A stretch of DNA of 64,000 bases, taken from Phycisphaerales bacterium (GTDB lineage: Bacteria; Planctomycetota; Phycisphaerae; Phycisphaerales; UBA1924). Of this stretch, positions 26,501 to 35,084 are shown piece after piece. The DNA is taken from positions 1 through 64,000 of the forward strand of contig JAJDCZ010000049.1 in the NCBI GenBank assembly GCA_029260555.1, given 5' to 3'. Position numbers and translations under genes: made by a program. The stretch's first letter is position 1; each line of letters starts with the position of its first letter. The notes beneath the pieces were generated by a model. It was not told the DNA's origin. It ran no database searches and worked only from the letters and a program-made list of their open reading frames with translations.

Positions 26501-27040
26501 GGTCATGGTAAGCTCACGGGTTCATTCATCAGTCAGGGGACTATCGCACCAGGCAACATCGCAGGAAGCTCATCGAGCAACATTCATGTTTTGGGATCCA
26601 TGTTGATGGAGCCGACCTCTCAGTACGCAGTCGAAATCGGAGGGTTGTTGGTTAGTGAGTTTGATCGCATCACAGGTACGGCAGACATTACGCTGGATGG
26701 TGCCTTGAACATTTCGTTGTTCAACGGCTTTGTACCAGGTCAGTGCGATTCGTTCACGATTATCTCAGCCAACTCGATTACAGGAACTTTTTCATCTGTT
26801 ATCTCGCCTTCAATTGGGCCGGATTTCAAGTTCCGTGTGGTTTACAACAACAACCAGGTACAACTGGTCGCAGCGTGCAAGGGAGACTTGAACGCAGACT
26901 GTGCCATCGATGTGCTGGATTTCTTTGAGTTTGTCAGTTTGTTTGCTGCCAATGATCCAGAAGCGGATATCAACGGCGATGGTTTCATTGATGTGCTGGA
27001 CTTCTTCGCCTTTGTTGTGCGATTCAACAACGGCTGCTGA
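23576..27040 (+). CDS. Giant secreted beta-repeat protein with GC-type dockerin end
   Basis: 1154 residues from ATG 23576 (an immediate second ATG follows). Signal peptide MMKRSVCALLAVAGLAGSVQ precedes a WASVADGLWGDAANWSP opening typical of large autotransporter-like repeat proteins. The body is six tandem modules of 162-163 residues, each with NNGxVTVN, an IDGTGSIVLNQ strand and DSFDA, likely a beta-helix. Residues after about 1100 form a dockerin-like pair (DLNADCAIDVLDFF and DINGDGFIDVLDFF) ending NNGC. Likely surface-anchored through the Gly-Cys end; partner unknown. Modules 4 and 5 are nearly identical, implying recent duplication. The N-terminal extension before 23576 is not supported. 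Confidence 0.85.
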   Translation: MMKRSVCALLAVAGLAGSVQAQVMSWASVADGLWGDAANWSPMNVPDLAGESAVLGLAGLYTVTLNVNPTIDSLQLLNPDAVLNVSTNLTLSVGATGVSNNGLIVVNNLSSGFNSRLSFFEGGTLDGTGIVELRQGTSDSFDARVSQTGLVPLTHGQSHTIMGSGIIDGLVNNDGLILANDPAQSLEVRGTISQGLTGVLRGDGAVLGMRDVVITGGLIEGINTGAAATVGNGTVLSSVQLQGQIKVSTNNTMSVANPGIANAGTITINPDASGFNSFLNFDSDATIAGGGDILLIQGTSDNFDATISTTLGVVGTIGQNQLVHGSGLMTGDFVNNGNITADDALHSLDLVGTISQAPGGVIGADAATLALQNVTISGGMMGTLNSGMVEVNHATTATIQSVTNVGAAGVRDSGVMAVGTGGLTNNGTVTVNTTGSGFNSSLRFDADATIDGTGSVVLNQTSSDSFDAILSTNTGITGTIGSGQVISGRGRVDGTFVHNGLILADQLDLSIHVFGSVDQSAGGTMQGDTGAVALGNVTVTGGTFDGINGGRVEVSHAATATIQSVTNVGAAGVRGTGTMKIDAGGMTNNGTVTVNLTGDGWNSGLGFSADATIDGTGSIVLNQQLGDSFDARIFTDAGIVGTNGAGHTIMGRGRMDGDFVNIGTILGNIATGDLVMTGTVDQTLGGTMRGDAGAVALGNVTVTGGTFDGINGGRVEVAHGGTATIQSVTNVGAAGVRGTGTMKIGIGGMTNNGSVTVNLAGDGWNSGLGFSANATIDGTGSIILNQQLGDSFDSRIFTDVGVVGTNGASHTIMGRGRMDGDFVNIGTILGNIPATDLVITGTVDQTPGGTMRGDGGFVGLGNGTYTGGFFDGINSGQVDIVWGGEAFVSGTTMTGTNGIRGNGTMALTGDITNNGDLIINTLGDGWNANLRFDANTTIGGTGSVSLNQVGSDSNDAFISTAVDMTGTFGPDITLAGHGKLTGSFISQGTIAPGNIAGSSSSNIHVLGSMLMEPTSQYAVEIGGLLVSEFDRITGTADITLDGALNISLFNGFVPGQCDSFTIISANSITGTFSSVISPSIGPDFKFRVVYNNNQVQLVAACKGDLNADCAIDVLDFFEFVSLFAANDPEADINGDGFIDVLDFFAFVVRFNNGC
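23864..26560 (+). repeat. Six tandem 486-489 bp modules
   Basis: Anchor codons of the NNG element start at 23864, 24350, 24839, 25328, 25817 and 26303, giving spacings of 486, 489, 489, 489 and 486 bp, all multiples of three. Modules at 25328 and 25817 share long identical DNA stretches; the outer modules have diverged more. Confidence 0.88.
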
Positions 27041-27072
27041 TTCTACCGGACAATTTGCGAACTGTTCACACA

Positions 27073-27100
27073 CCCGCCCCAGTATTTGGGCGGGTTTTTT
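27073..27100 (+). terminator. Terminator of the giant repeat protein gene
   Basis: CCCGCCC (27073-27079) and GGGCGGG (27088-27094) around an 8-nt loop, followed by six T. Confidence 0.92.
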
Positions 27101-27200
27101 ATTGCATGCTATGAAGATGCTGCATTGGTGTGCGTTCGGTACAAACCAGCGTATGATGAGCGTCAGAGTTGATTATCAGTTCATTTCAGGAGGGTTTATC

Positions 27201-27878
27201 ATGACAGTCGATATTACATTTCTGGGTCATTCCGGGTTTGTGATTGATGCAGGCATGCATCGGCTTGCGATCGATCCATTTCTTACCGGCAATCCTGTTG
27301 CAACGCTTGAGCCAGACGATATCCGTGTTGATTCCATTGCATTGACACATGGGCACGCGGACCACTTGGGTGATACACCTGCAATTGCAAAAGCGTGTGA
27401 CGCCACGGTGTACGCAGCATTTGAGATTTGTGAATACCTGTCATCCCAGGGTGTTGGAAAGGTCGAGCCCGGCAATCCGGGCGGGAAGATCGCTACGCCG
27501 TTTGGTTATGTTGCATTCACTCAGGCGATTCACTCATCGAGTTATGAAGGGCGCTACATGGGTATGCCTTGTGGCGTGGTGGCACACTTTGCCGAGGCCG
27601 GGGTGACGGTATATCACTGTGGCGATACTGCGCTATTCTCTGACATGAAGCTCATTGGCGAGATTTACAAGCCTGATGTTGCCATGATTCCGGTTGGTGA
27701 TCGATTTACCATGGGTCCAGAGCTTGGATCAAAGGCAGCTGAGCTCATCGGGGCTCCTGTTGTGATACCGATTCATTACAAGACCTGGCCTGTGCTTGCC
27801 CAGGATATCTCAGCCTTTGCCCCAAAGGGTATAGAGGTGCGTGCGATGATCCCGTGTCAGACACTGGTTCTTGGTTGA
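27201..27878 (+). CDS. UPF0173-type metal-dependent hydrolase (metallo-beta-lactamase fold)
   Basis: 225 residues from ATG 27201, preceded by CAGGAGG. MTVDITFLGHSGFVIDAG opens the MBL fold, and LTHGHADHLGDT supplies the HxHxDH zinc motif. DTALFSDM is the later metal-binding Asp, and IPIHYKTWP the final His. The UPF0173 family hydrolyses unknown ester-type substrates in the cytoplasm. Upstream coding-looking sequence in the same frame belongs to the preceding gene's 3' region and terminator, so the longer start at 26901 is rejected. Monocistronic. Confidence 0.9.
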   Translation: MTVDITFLGHSGFVIDAGMHRLAIDPFLTGNPVATLEPDDIRVDSIALTHGHADHLGDTPAIAKACDATVYAAFEICEYLSSQGVGKVEPGNPGGKIATPFGYVAFTQAIHSSSYEGRYMGMPCGVVAHFAEAGVTVYHCGDTALFSDMKLIGEIYKPDVAMIPVGDRFTMGPELGSKAAELIGAPVVIPIHYKTWPVLAQDISAFAPKGIEVRAMIPCQTLVLG

Positions 27879-28114
27879 TGCCGCTCTGAAATCATGGCAA
27901 GCCTTTCAGAGTGAACCAAGGGCAATTATTTTTGATGTTCCAAGGGAATGAGCAGGGCAAAATGGGCGATGGAATGATCGTGGGCACGCTCAGGTCCGAT
28001 CCCAAAATAGATTATCAGACTTGTAAAAAAAGTATGCTGAGTTGAGCCCGGATCAGTTATGATCTGTTATCTGGTTCTGGATGCAGACGAGATGAAATTG
28101 AGGAGAGAACTCAG

Positions 28115-29836
28115 ATGAGACGCAATACGCTTCAAGGGTACATGTTGTGTGCAGCCATGGTCTGGTCAGCAGCCTGCAGTCAGGCACAAACCTGGAACTT
28201 GGTTGATGCCTCAGGAGTCTCAGGTCTGACCGGAGGTCACAACTCGCTGGGCATCGTGAATATGGAGTTCATGACCGCTGGCGGGGCGGTAGGGGATTTC
28301 AATAATGATGGTAGCCAGGATGTGTTCATGCTGGGCGGCGTTGGCGGCCCCGATCAACTGTACATCAACGATGGTACTGGCAACTTCACCGAAGCCTCTG
28401 CTGCATGGGGTGTGGATCTGATCCACAGAGGTTCCGGTGCTGCGGTCGGTGATTACAACAACGATGGCTGGCTTGATATTTATGTCACATCGTTTGGACC
28501 ACTTGCTGGTGCAGCTCCAGGGCACATGCTCCTTTACAAGAACAACGGCGATGGCACCTTTACTGATGTCGCTGCAGCAGCAGGCGTGCAGTGGACAAGC
28601 CCGACTGAGACAGACGCCTTTGGAGCAGCCTTTGGTGATTACGATCTGGATGGCGATCTGGATCTCGCGGTTGCCGGTTGGAATGGTACTTTCAGTCAGG
28701 GCAATGTCCTGTTCCAGAACAACGGCGACGAAACCTTTACCAATGTCACAGCCACCGCCATACTCGCAGACATGACAACCGCTCGTGGCTTTGCGCCTCG
28801 ATTCACCGATACCAATGGTGATCGATACCCCGAACTGCTCTGGGTCTCAGACTTTTATACCTCCCTTTTCCTCATCAACAACGGCGATGGCACTTTTTCT
28901 GATGGCACGGCTGCTGCGGGTGTCGGGCTGGATTCCAACGGCATGGGAACCACCACCGGCGATTTCAACAACGACGGTCTCATTGACTGGTATGTCTCAA
29001 GCCGAATCGATATCGACACGGGCAGCGGTTCGGGAAACATGCTTTACATCAATCAGAACGGTACGGTTTTCAGCGAAACATCTGTAGCGGCTGGCGTCAA
29101 TGATGGAGGCTGGGGATGGGGTGCGGTCGCTGCGGACCTGGATAACGATGGCGATCTTGATATCACTTCCACGAACGGCTTTGCCATGCCAAACTTCCAG
29201 ACCGACCAGACACGGTTGTGGTCCAATAACAACGATGGCACCTTCGCACTTGTCAGCGATCAGGTTGGTTGCCTGCACACGGGTCAGGGTCGAGGGCTGA
29301 TCAACTTTGATGCTGACAACGATGGCGATCAGGATCTGCTGATTCTTTCCAACTCTGAGCCGATGACTTATTACCGCAATGATCTGACGCTGACAAATGC
29401 CAACTGGCTGCGTCTTGGCTTTGATACATCCACAGATTCCAGGCTGGCTCCCAATGGATTTGGAACGCATGTTTCGATCACAGCGGGGGGGCTGACACAG
29501 GTTCGCTATCTCGATGGCGGCTGTAACTATCTGAGTCAAAGCGAGTTGCTGGTTCACTTTGGAGTGGGATCAGCTGCGATGATCGACACGCTGGCGGTGA
29601 CCTGGGCATCGGGTCAGACACTGACGCTTCAGAATGTCAGTTCCAATCAGCTATTGACAATTACAGCATGTCCAGCTGATTTTACTGGTGAAGGCGTGGT
29701 GGATGTGCTGGATTTCTTTGCATTCATTGTTGCATTCAACGCACAAGACCCGCTTGCGGATCTGAACGCAGACCAGGTTGTGGATGTGCTGGATTTCTTT
29801 AGTTTTGTTGGAGCTTTTTCTCTGGGCTGCAACTAA
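28115..29836 (+). CDS. Secreted VCBS/FG-GAP repeat protein with ASPIC/UnbV and GC-type dockerin end
   Basis: 573 residues, the same length as its paralogue at 10301. Signal peptide about 1-25 (ending CSQAQT). Repeated calcium loops (DFNNDGSQDVF, DYNNDGWLDIY, DYDLDGDLDLA, DLDNDGDLDIT) predict a seven-blade beta-propeller. ASPIC/UnbV domain around 450-510 (YLSQSELLVHFGVG). The tail holds a paired dockerin-like segment with VVDVLDFF twice and ends SLGCN, one residue beyond Gly-Cys. Likely an extracellular, surface-attached binding protein. The next gene also ends in a dockerin-like tail, so the two may use the same anchoring machinery. Confidence 0.85.
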   Translation: MRRNTLQGYMLCAAMVWSAACSQAQTWNLVDASGVSGLTGGHNSLGIVNMEFMTAGGAVGDFNNDGSQDVFMLGGVGGPDQLYINDGTGNFTEASAAWGVDLIHRGSGAAVGDYNNDGWLDIYVTSFGPLAGAAPGHMLLYKNNGDGTFTDVAAAAGVQWTSPTETDAFGAAFGDYDLDGDLDLAVAGWNGTFSQGNVLFQNNGDETFTNVTATAILADMTTARGFAPRFTDTNGDRYPELLWVSDFYTSLFLINNGDGTFSDGTAAAGVGLDSNGMGTTTGDFNNDGLIDWYVSSRIDIDTGSGSGNMLYINQNGTVFSETSVAAGVNDGGWGWGAVAADLDNDGDLDITSTNGFAMPNFQTDQTRLWSNNNDGTFALVSDQVGCLHTGQGRGLINFDADNDGDQDLLILSNSEPMTYYRNDLTLTNANWLRLGFDTSTDSRLAPNGFGTHVSITAGGLTQVRYLDGGCNYLSQSELLVHFGVGSAAMIDTLAVTWASGQTLTLQNVSSNQLLTITACPADFTGEGVVDVLDFFAFIVAFNAQDPLADLNADQVVDVLDFFSFVGAFSLGCN

Positions 29837-29959
29837 CTTTTCAATCACGATATTTCGCGTTCTCCTGACAGGTCAGCCGATGTAGCAATCGGTTTACTAA
29901 AAGGGGCTTCACTGCGATCAACGATGTACATCGGATGAGTCGCATGTCTGGAGAATGCG

Positions 29960-32104
29960 ATGAATCTGTTGGTGCGCGCTTATTTCTCAACGGGGTTGCT
30001 GTTTCTCATGTCGGCATCGGTCTTTGCTCAGCCAGTTGCTGAACAACCCTCGCCGCTGGCGCAGCAGTTTGTCAAGATGCATCTGGATACGGGGTTGATC
30101 AGCAACAACCAGACCCGGAGACAGATAATTGAATCTCGTGTTGTCAGTTTGCCAGGTGCTGCCTGGGTGCGACTTGTGTTTGAGTCTGTCAGACTGGCTG
30201 AGGGCGATGGAGGTGGAAAAGTTGGGTCTGAATCTGCAGAACTGGTGCTCACCTCACTGGAAGACGGTGCTGTGCAACGCCTCACCATGCAAGAAGCGGC
30301 GCAGTGGGCCAACACCAGTGCCTACTTCAATGGCGATGCTGTGCTCATGCAGATCATCGCAGATCCGGGTTCAAGCCCGAGCCGGGTGGTGGTCATGGGC
30401 GTGTATGCTTCAGAGTATCAATCGACCGACCGCTCGATCTGTGGCAACACCGATGATCGGCTTCTGATTTCAGATCCACGCGTAGGCCGACTTCTGCCTT
30501 CAGGATGCACCGCGTTTCTCATTGACGATTGCAACCGTTGTCTGCTTACCGCAGGACACTGTGCCAATGGCGCACAGGTGGTCGAGTTCAATGTTCCCAT
30601 GTCCTTGCCCGATGGCACGATCGTGCACCCCCAGCCAAGTGATCAATACCCCGTCGACCTGAGTTCGCTTCAGACCAACAACGGCAACGGCGCTGGGGAT
30701 GACTGGGCATACTTCGGCGTGTTTGACAACGCTGACACCGCACAAAGCCCCGGCCAAAGGCAGCAAAGCTGGTTCACACTCGCCTTGCCCGCAGCTTTGA
30801 ATGTATCACAGGTGACAGTGGCAGGGTATGGTTCAACGGCCTTTCCCAGTGAGCCAGCCTGGAATCAGGCGCTCAAAGCAGACACCGGCTCGTACACAGG
30901 CCTGACAGGTAACAAGGTTGAGCATCAGGCTGATACCACCTTTGGCAACTCAGGCTCGCCCATTGTTGATCAGAAGACCGACGCTGCCATCGGTATTCAC
31001 ACCCATGGCGGATGTTCCATTTTTAATGCAAACGCAGGCACAGCAATGTCTCACCCAGGCTTGCAAAATGCACTGGCAAACCCTATGGGTGTATGTGCCT
31101 ACTGTGGCCCGCTGTTCTGGTTCCCTTCGGGCTTGCCACCCATCTTCAACTCGGTCGCTCCAACTCCCATTCGTGTTCAGATCACCGAACGCGGGGGAGC
31201 GGTGCCAGTCGCAAGCACAGCAAAGTTTCATTATGACACGGGCACGGGGTTTGTTGATCTTCCCATGGTGCAGGTTTCAGGTGATGAGTATGAGGTCATG
31301 GTGCCTCAGATCCCATGCCAGGATGCGGTTGGGTTTTACTTCTCGATTCAGAGCGTCGATGGTCAGCTCCATACATATCCAGACGGTTCACCTGCCAGCG
31401 CGTTGTCAGCTTCTGCAGCAGCATGGAGCCAAATTCTGGTCAACGAAAACTTTCAAACAGATCCGGGCTGGACGGTACAGAACCAAAACCTCATCACCGG
31501 TGCCTTTGAGCGCGGCGTGCCCGTTGGACAGGGACGAGGTGATCCCATCATTGACTACGACGGCTCGGGCATGTGCTGGCTGACAGACAACGCCTCGGGA
31601 GATTTCGACATTGATGGCGGCCCCACCATCCTGACAACCAGCACCTTTGATCTTTCCCTGACATCCAACCCGGTGCTCAGCTATGCACACTGGTTCACAA
31701 ATGACGATGGCGATGATCAACTCATCGTCGAAGTATCAGAAAACAATGGCGTGACATGGATCGAGCTGGAACGAGTCAGCGACTCAATCGGCTGGTCTGT
31801 TTCAGAGTTCCGCCTGCTTGATTTCATTACACTCACACAGACGGTCCAGGTTCGCTTCACTGCTGCGGATCAGCCCAACAACTCGCTCACCGAAGCTGCG
31901 ATTGATCGTTTCATGATCGTTGATTCTTCATGTACTCCCTGCCCGGGTGATCTGACAGCGGATGGCATCGTGGATGTGCTGGATTTCTTTCGGTTTGTTG
32001 AGCTCTTTGATCTGGCAGACCCCGCTGCGGATCTGTCTGCTGATGGCATCGTGGATGTCATGGACTTCTTCCTGTTCATCATTGCCTTTGACATCGGCTG
32101 CTAA
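29960..32104 (+). CDS. Trypsin-like secreted serine protease with GC-type dockerin end
   Basis: 714 residues with a signal peptide (about 1-23). The catalytic triad can be read directly: His200 in LLTAGHC, Asp248 in DDWAYFG and Ser331 in FGNSGSPI. Two Cys near 183-201 fit the usual disulfide beside the catalytic His. After the protease domain comes an Ig-like or SbsA-like stretch, then a MAM/jelly-roll-like segment at about 490-640, and a dockerin-like pair (VVDVLDFF-type, LTADGIVDVLDFF and LSADGIVDVMDFF) ending DIGC. Probably degrades proteins outside the cell while held by the Gly-Cys anchor. Start ATG 29960 gives a clear signal peptide. Confidence 0.88.
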   Translation: MNLLVRAYFSTGLLFLMSASVFAQPVAEQPSPLAQQFVKMHLDTGLISNNQTRRQIIESRVVSLPGAAWVRLVFESVRLAEGDGGGKVGSESAELVLTSLEDGAVQRLTMQEAAQWANTSAYFNGDAVLMQIIADPGSSPSRVVVMGVYASEYQSTDRSICGNTDDRLLISDPRVGRLLPSGCTAFLIDDCNRCLLTAGHCANGAQVVEFNVPMSLPDGTIVHPQPSDQYPVDLSSLQTNNGNGAGDDWAYFGVFDNADTAQSPGQRQQSWFTLALPAALNVSQVTVAGYGSTAFPSEPAWNQALKADTGSYTGLTGNKVEHQADTTFGNSGSPIVDQKTDAAIGIHTHGGCSIFNANAGTAMSHPGLQNALANPMGVCAYCGPLFWFPSGLPPIFNSVAPTPIRVQITERGGAVPVASTAKFHYDTGTGFVDLPMVQVSGDEYEVMVPQIPCQDAVGFYFSIQSVDGQLHTYPDGSPASALSASAAAWSQILVNENFQTDPGWTVQNQNLITGAFERGVPVGQGRGDPIIDYDGSGMCWLTDNASGDFDIDGGPTILTTSTFDLSLTSNPVLSYAHWFTNDDGDDQLIVEVSENNGVTWIELERVSDSIGWSVSEFRLLDFITLTQTVQVRFTAADQPNNSLTEAAIDRFMIVDSSCTPCPGDLTADGIVDVLDFFRFVELFDLADPAADLSADGIVDVMDFFLFIIAFDIGC

Positions 32105-32181
32105 CTCCGTTCCCGCCTGTCCTGGTCCGATGCGCGGACCCGTCAGCCCGGTACACCGAATCACGCTACCATCTGAGCATC

Positions 32182-33198
32182 TTGAAGCTCCCCACTGACC
32201 AGTTCCAGAAGCTCGAACCCATCTACCGTGATCAGCGCGTCTGCGTGACAGGCGGCGCTGGGTTTATTGGTTCGCACCTTGTTGACGCGCTGCTCGCGCT
32301 GGGTGCAACCATCACTGTCATTGATGATCTGTCCAACTCAACCCTGGACCACATCGCATCTCTGATCGAGCTTGAACCCGCCCGCGTGCAGTTCGTCCAA
32401 GGCTCAATCCTTGATCCTGATTCGCTCAACGATGCTGTGCAAAACGCATCGGTCGTCTTCCATCTGGCAGCACTTGGCTCAGTCCCAAGATCCGTCGAGG
32501 AACCTCAGCGAACCTGGCAGGTCAACGCCACGGGCACCCTTCGTGTGCTTCAGGCTGTTCGTGAGCATGGCGTCCAGCACCTGGTCAACTCATCCTCCTC
32601 TTCGATCTATGGCGATGCGCCCGAACTGCCCAAGGTCGAATCGCTTTTGCCCATGCCCGTTTCGCCTTACGCAGCGTCCAAAATCGCTGGCGAACACCTG
32701 CTGAGCTCCTGGGCAAGCACCTATGGCCTGAACACCATCAACCTGCGGTACTTCAATATCTTTGGCCCAAGGCAGCCTGCTGATTCTGCCTATGCCGCGG
32801 TTGTCGCAGCCTTTGCACATGCCTTGCTCGCGGGAAATCAGCCGGTGATCTTTGGCGATGGCTTGCAGACTCGCGATTTCACTTTCGTTTCAAACGCGGT
32901 GCTCGCCAATTTGCTTGCAGGGGCATCTGATGAGCCTTTCCAAGGCCAGGCTGTCAACATCGGCACAGGTCAGCGCACCAGCCTTCTTGAGCTGGCTGGC
33001 ATCATCGCCAAGCTGACGGGTCATCCAGACATCGCACCCAGGCATGAAACTGTGCGGGCGGGCGATGTGCCTCACTCGCTGGCGGAGATCTCGCGGGCGC
33101 GTGATCTTGTGGGGTACGAGCCCATCGTGGGTGTGGAAGAAGGGCTCAAAGAAACCATCCAGTGGTGGCAGAGTCAGGCGTTGGAGAGTAAATCTTGA
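32182..33198 (+). CDS. NAD-dependent epimerase/dehydratase (UDP-sugar epimerase type)
   Basis: 338 residues of the extended short-chain dehydrogenase family. VCVTGGAGFIGSHLVDALL (about 20) is the Rossmann Gly-rich loop; SSSSSIYGDAP supplies the catalytic Ser, and PYAASKIAGEH the Tyr-x3-Lys. RYFNIFGPRQ matches UDP-glucose 4-epimerases and UDP-glucuronate epimerases. It would supply sugar nucleotides for surface polysaccharide. No ATG fits; TTG 32182 is used as the start. The stop overlaps the TTG of a small protein in a TTGA arrangement. Confidence 0.87.
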   Translation: MKLPTDQFQKLEPIYRDQRVCVTGGAGFIGSHLVDALLALGATITVIDDLSNSTLDHIASLIELEPARVQFVQGSILDPDSLNDAVQNASVVFHLAALGSVPRSVEEPQRTWQVNATGTLRVLQAVREHGVQHLVNSSSSSIYGDAPELPKVESLLPMPVSPYAASKIAGEHLLSSWASTYGLNTINLRYFNIFGPRQPADSAYAAVVAAFAHALLAGNQPVIFGDGLQTRDFTFVSNAVLANLLAGASDEPFQGQAVNIGTGQRTSLLELAGIIAKLTGHPDIAPRHETVRAGDVPHSLAEISRARDLVGYEPIVGVEEGLKETIQWWQSQALESKS

Positions 33199-33392
33199 TA
33201 AACTGGCTGATTGATCGTGTGGGCGCCTGCTGGGTGCTTGTCAGGTTGGGCTGGGTTGCGGGTTTTTCCCCAAGCAGTCGATACTGGCAATGGCGACTGA
33301 GCACCGCCTATGGCGAAAACCCGCCCGATCGCAAAAAACGCCTGCATGATGTCTTTGCTTACGCAATATGGGTTTTTCGCATGAAGAGATGA
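33195..33392 (+). CDS. Small basic protein translationally coupled to the epimerase
   Basis: 65 residues from TTG 33195, whose last two bases overlap the TGA of the epimerase gene, a typical coupling arrangement. The sequence is tryptophan-rich and basic (SRYWQWRLSTAYGENPP, then RKKRLHDVFAYAIWVFRMKR), a pattern that looks like a conserved small planctomycete protein with WRW and AYG elements, from memory only. It has no signal peptide. The C-terminal basic helix could bind membrane or nucleic acid. It could also be a chance frame, so confidence is moderate. Confidence 0.5.
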   Translation: MINWLIDRVGACWVLVRLGWVAGFSPSSRYWQWRLSTAYGENPPDRKKRLHDVFAYAIWVFRMKR

Positions 33393-33485
33393 TAGAATCC
33401 GGGTACCATTTAGAAAACAGCGTGTCTCAGTCAAGCTCAGCCCAAGCTGCTTCGGCTCAGCACGCAACCAACGCGGAGTTACACC

Positions 33486-33794
33486 ATGACTGATCAACCC
33501 GAACAAGCCAGAACAAAATCCAACAGCGTGTTTTTTAAAGGTTTCGTCCCAGGTCTGGTAGGGGGGTTCGTCGCTGGGGCATTCATGGGTGTCATCATCG
33601 CAGCAGGATCTGGAAACCCGCCAAAGCTCGATACAACAACCAACACCGCACCTCATACTGAGCCTCGAGATGAGTTCCCAGACACAGATCGCATGCCTGC
33701 TGAAGCAAATGACGCAGCCCAGCCTGATGTCGCTACCGATGAGCAGGCACCTGCTGACGCTCCGCCCGAAACCGACGCTCCCAGCGGCGGCTGA
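33486..33794 (+). CDS. Small single-pass membrane protein
   Basis: 102 residues. A 35-residue polar N-terminus (MTDQPEQARTKSNSVFFKG) precedes a glycine-rich transmembrane helix (LVGGFVAGAFMGVIIAAG, about 24-41). The remaining 60 residues are acidic, Pro/Asp/Thr-rich and probably disordered outside the membrane. No family recognised. The gene ends 10 bp before the cysteine desulfurase gene, so the two are likely co-transcribed. Confidence 0.65.
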   Translation: MTDQPEQARTKSNSVFFKGFVPGLVGGFVAGAFMGVIIAAGSGNPPKLDTTTNTAPHTEPRDEFPDTDRMPAEANDAAQPDVATDEQAPADAPPETDAPSGG

Positions 33795-33803
33795 TACGAG
33801 CCC

Positions 33804-35018
33804 ATGCCCGGGAAAAGCCCGATTTATCTGGATAACGCTGCAACAAGCTGGCCCAAGCCGCCAGCCGTCGCTTTGGCGATCGCTGATGCGCTCGAGCAAG
33901 GCATCGGTTCACCCGGCAGAGGAGCGCACTCGCGCGCAATCAACAGTTCACGCACGCTGACATCACTTAGAGAATCGCTTGCAAAGCTGGTCAACCTGCA
34001 AGTGACGGATCGTGTCATCCTGACCAGTGGCTCAACTGAAGCCTGCAATCTGGCTTTGCAAGGCCTGTTCACAAATCTTGGTTCAGCCGATCCCAAGCCC
34101 GTTGTCATCTGTAGTGTGCTTGAGCACAACGCTGTCATGCGCCCGCTGAACTGGCTACAAAAACAGGGACTCATCGAGCTGCGTCTGGTTGATATTAATA
34201 ATCAGGACATTGTCACAGAGCATCAACTCACACCGCTTCTGGATGATCGTGTTCGTCTGGTCGCGGTGACTCACGCCAGCAATGTCACAGGCATGATTCA
34301 GCCCATCAAAGCCCTCGCTGAAGCTCTCAAACAATCGTGTCCGGATGCGATCTTTTTCGTCGATGCTTCCCAGACGATTGGTCTGGTTGAGTTGGCTATG
34401 GACTGGGGCATTGATCTGATTGCATTTTCCGGGCACAAATCTCTGCTCGGGCCACCGGGGATTGGAGCGCTGTGTATTGGCCAAAGAGCTGTAGGACAGA
34501 TGCCCAGCGACAATGACCCCCTCCAGCCCACACGATTCGGAGGCGTGGGCTTTGATTCATTTGACCCCATCGCGCCCGCAACCCTGCCCATGCGCTTTGA
34601 GCCGGGCACACCCAATACGCTGGGAGCTGCGGGTCTCCTGGCAAGCCTGCAGGCACGCACAGCAGATCATGCCATAGCCACACTCGCCCATGAACGGGCA
34701 CTGGTGGGCATGCTCATGGATGCTCTGAAAGATGACGACCGGTTTGAAATCCTCAGCCCATCTGGCATCGATCAGCGTGTAGGGCTGATCAGCCTGCGAA
34801 TCAGAGCAATGGACCCCCATCAGGTCGCTTCTATTCTGGATGCGAGTTTCAGTATACTGGTCCGGGCGGGGCTTCATTGTGCGCCCCAGGCCCACCGCAC
34901 GCTGGAAAAGACAATGACACCCAGAGGCGCAGTTCGTATCAGTCCCGGGCCTGGGACCACGGCAGACGAGATGCAGACCTGCATCGACAGCCTCAGGCTG
35001 ATCGCCGATTCCTGCTGA
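33804..35018 (+). CDS. Cysteine desulfurase-like class V aminotransferase
   Basis: 404 residues. PIYLDNAATSWPKPPAV at the start is the SufS/IscS hallmark. LTSGSTEACNLAL and VTHASNVTG contact the PLP, FVDASQTIG carries the Asp, and FSGHKSLLGPPGIGAL holds the Schiff-base Lys. RAGLHCAPQAH gives the active-site Cys in the SufS-type position, so sulfur transfer from cysteine is plausible. No SufU/IscU gene is adjacent. It could be a selenocysteine lyase relative; desulfurase activity is the likeliest. Confidence 0.87.
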   Translation: MPGKSPIYLDNAATSWPKPPAVALAIADALEQGIGSPGRGAHSRAINSSRTLTSLRESLAKLVNLQVTDRVILTSGSTEACNLALQGLFTNLGSADPKPVVICSVLEHNAVMRPLNWLQKQGLIELRLVDINNQDIVTEHQLTPLLDDRVRLVAVTHASNVTGMIQPIKALAEALKQSCPDAIFFVDASQTIGLVELAMDWGIDLIAFSGHKSLLGPPGIGALCIGQRAVGQMPSDNDPLQPTRFGGVGFDSFDPIAPATLPMRFEPGTPNTLGAAGLLASLQARTADHAIATLAHERALVGMLMDALKDDDRFEILSPSGIDQRVGLISLRIRAMDPHQVASILDASFSILVRAGLHCAPQAHRTLEKTMTPRGAVRISPGPGTTADEMQTCIDSLRLIADSC

Positions 35019-35084
35019 AACATAATCTAAGACTGACGCTTTGCATATGAGCACCCGTCGCTCTTGCGCCTTATACTCTGCACC

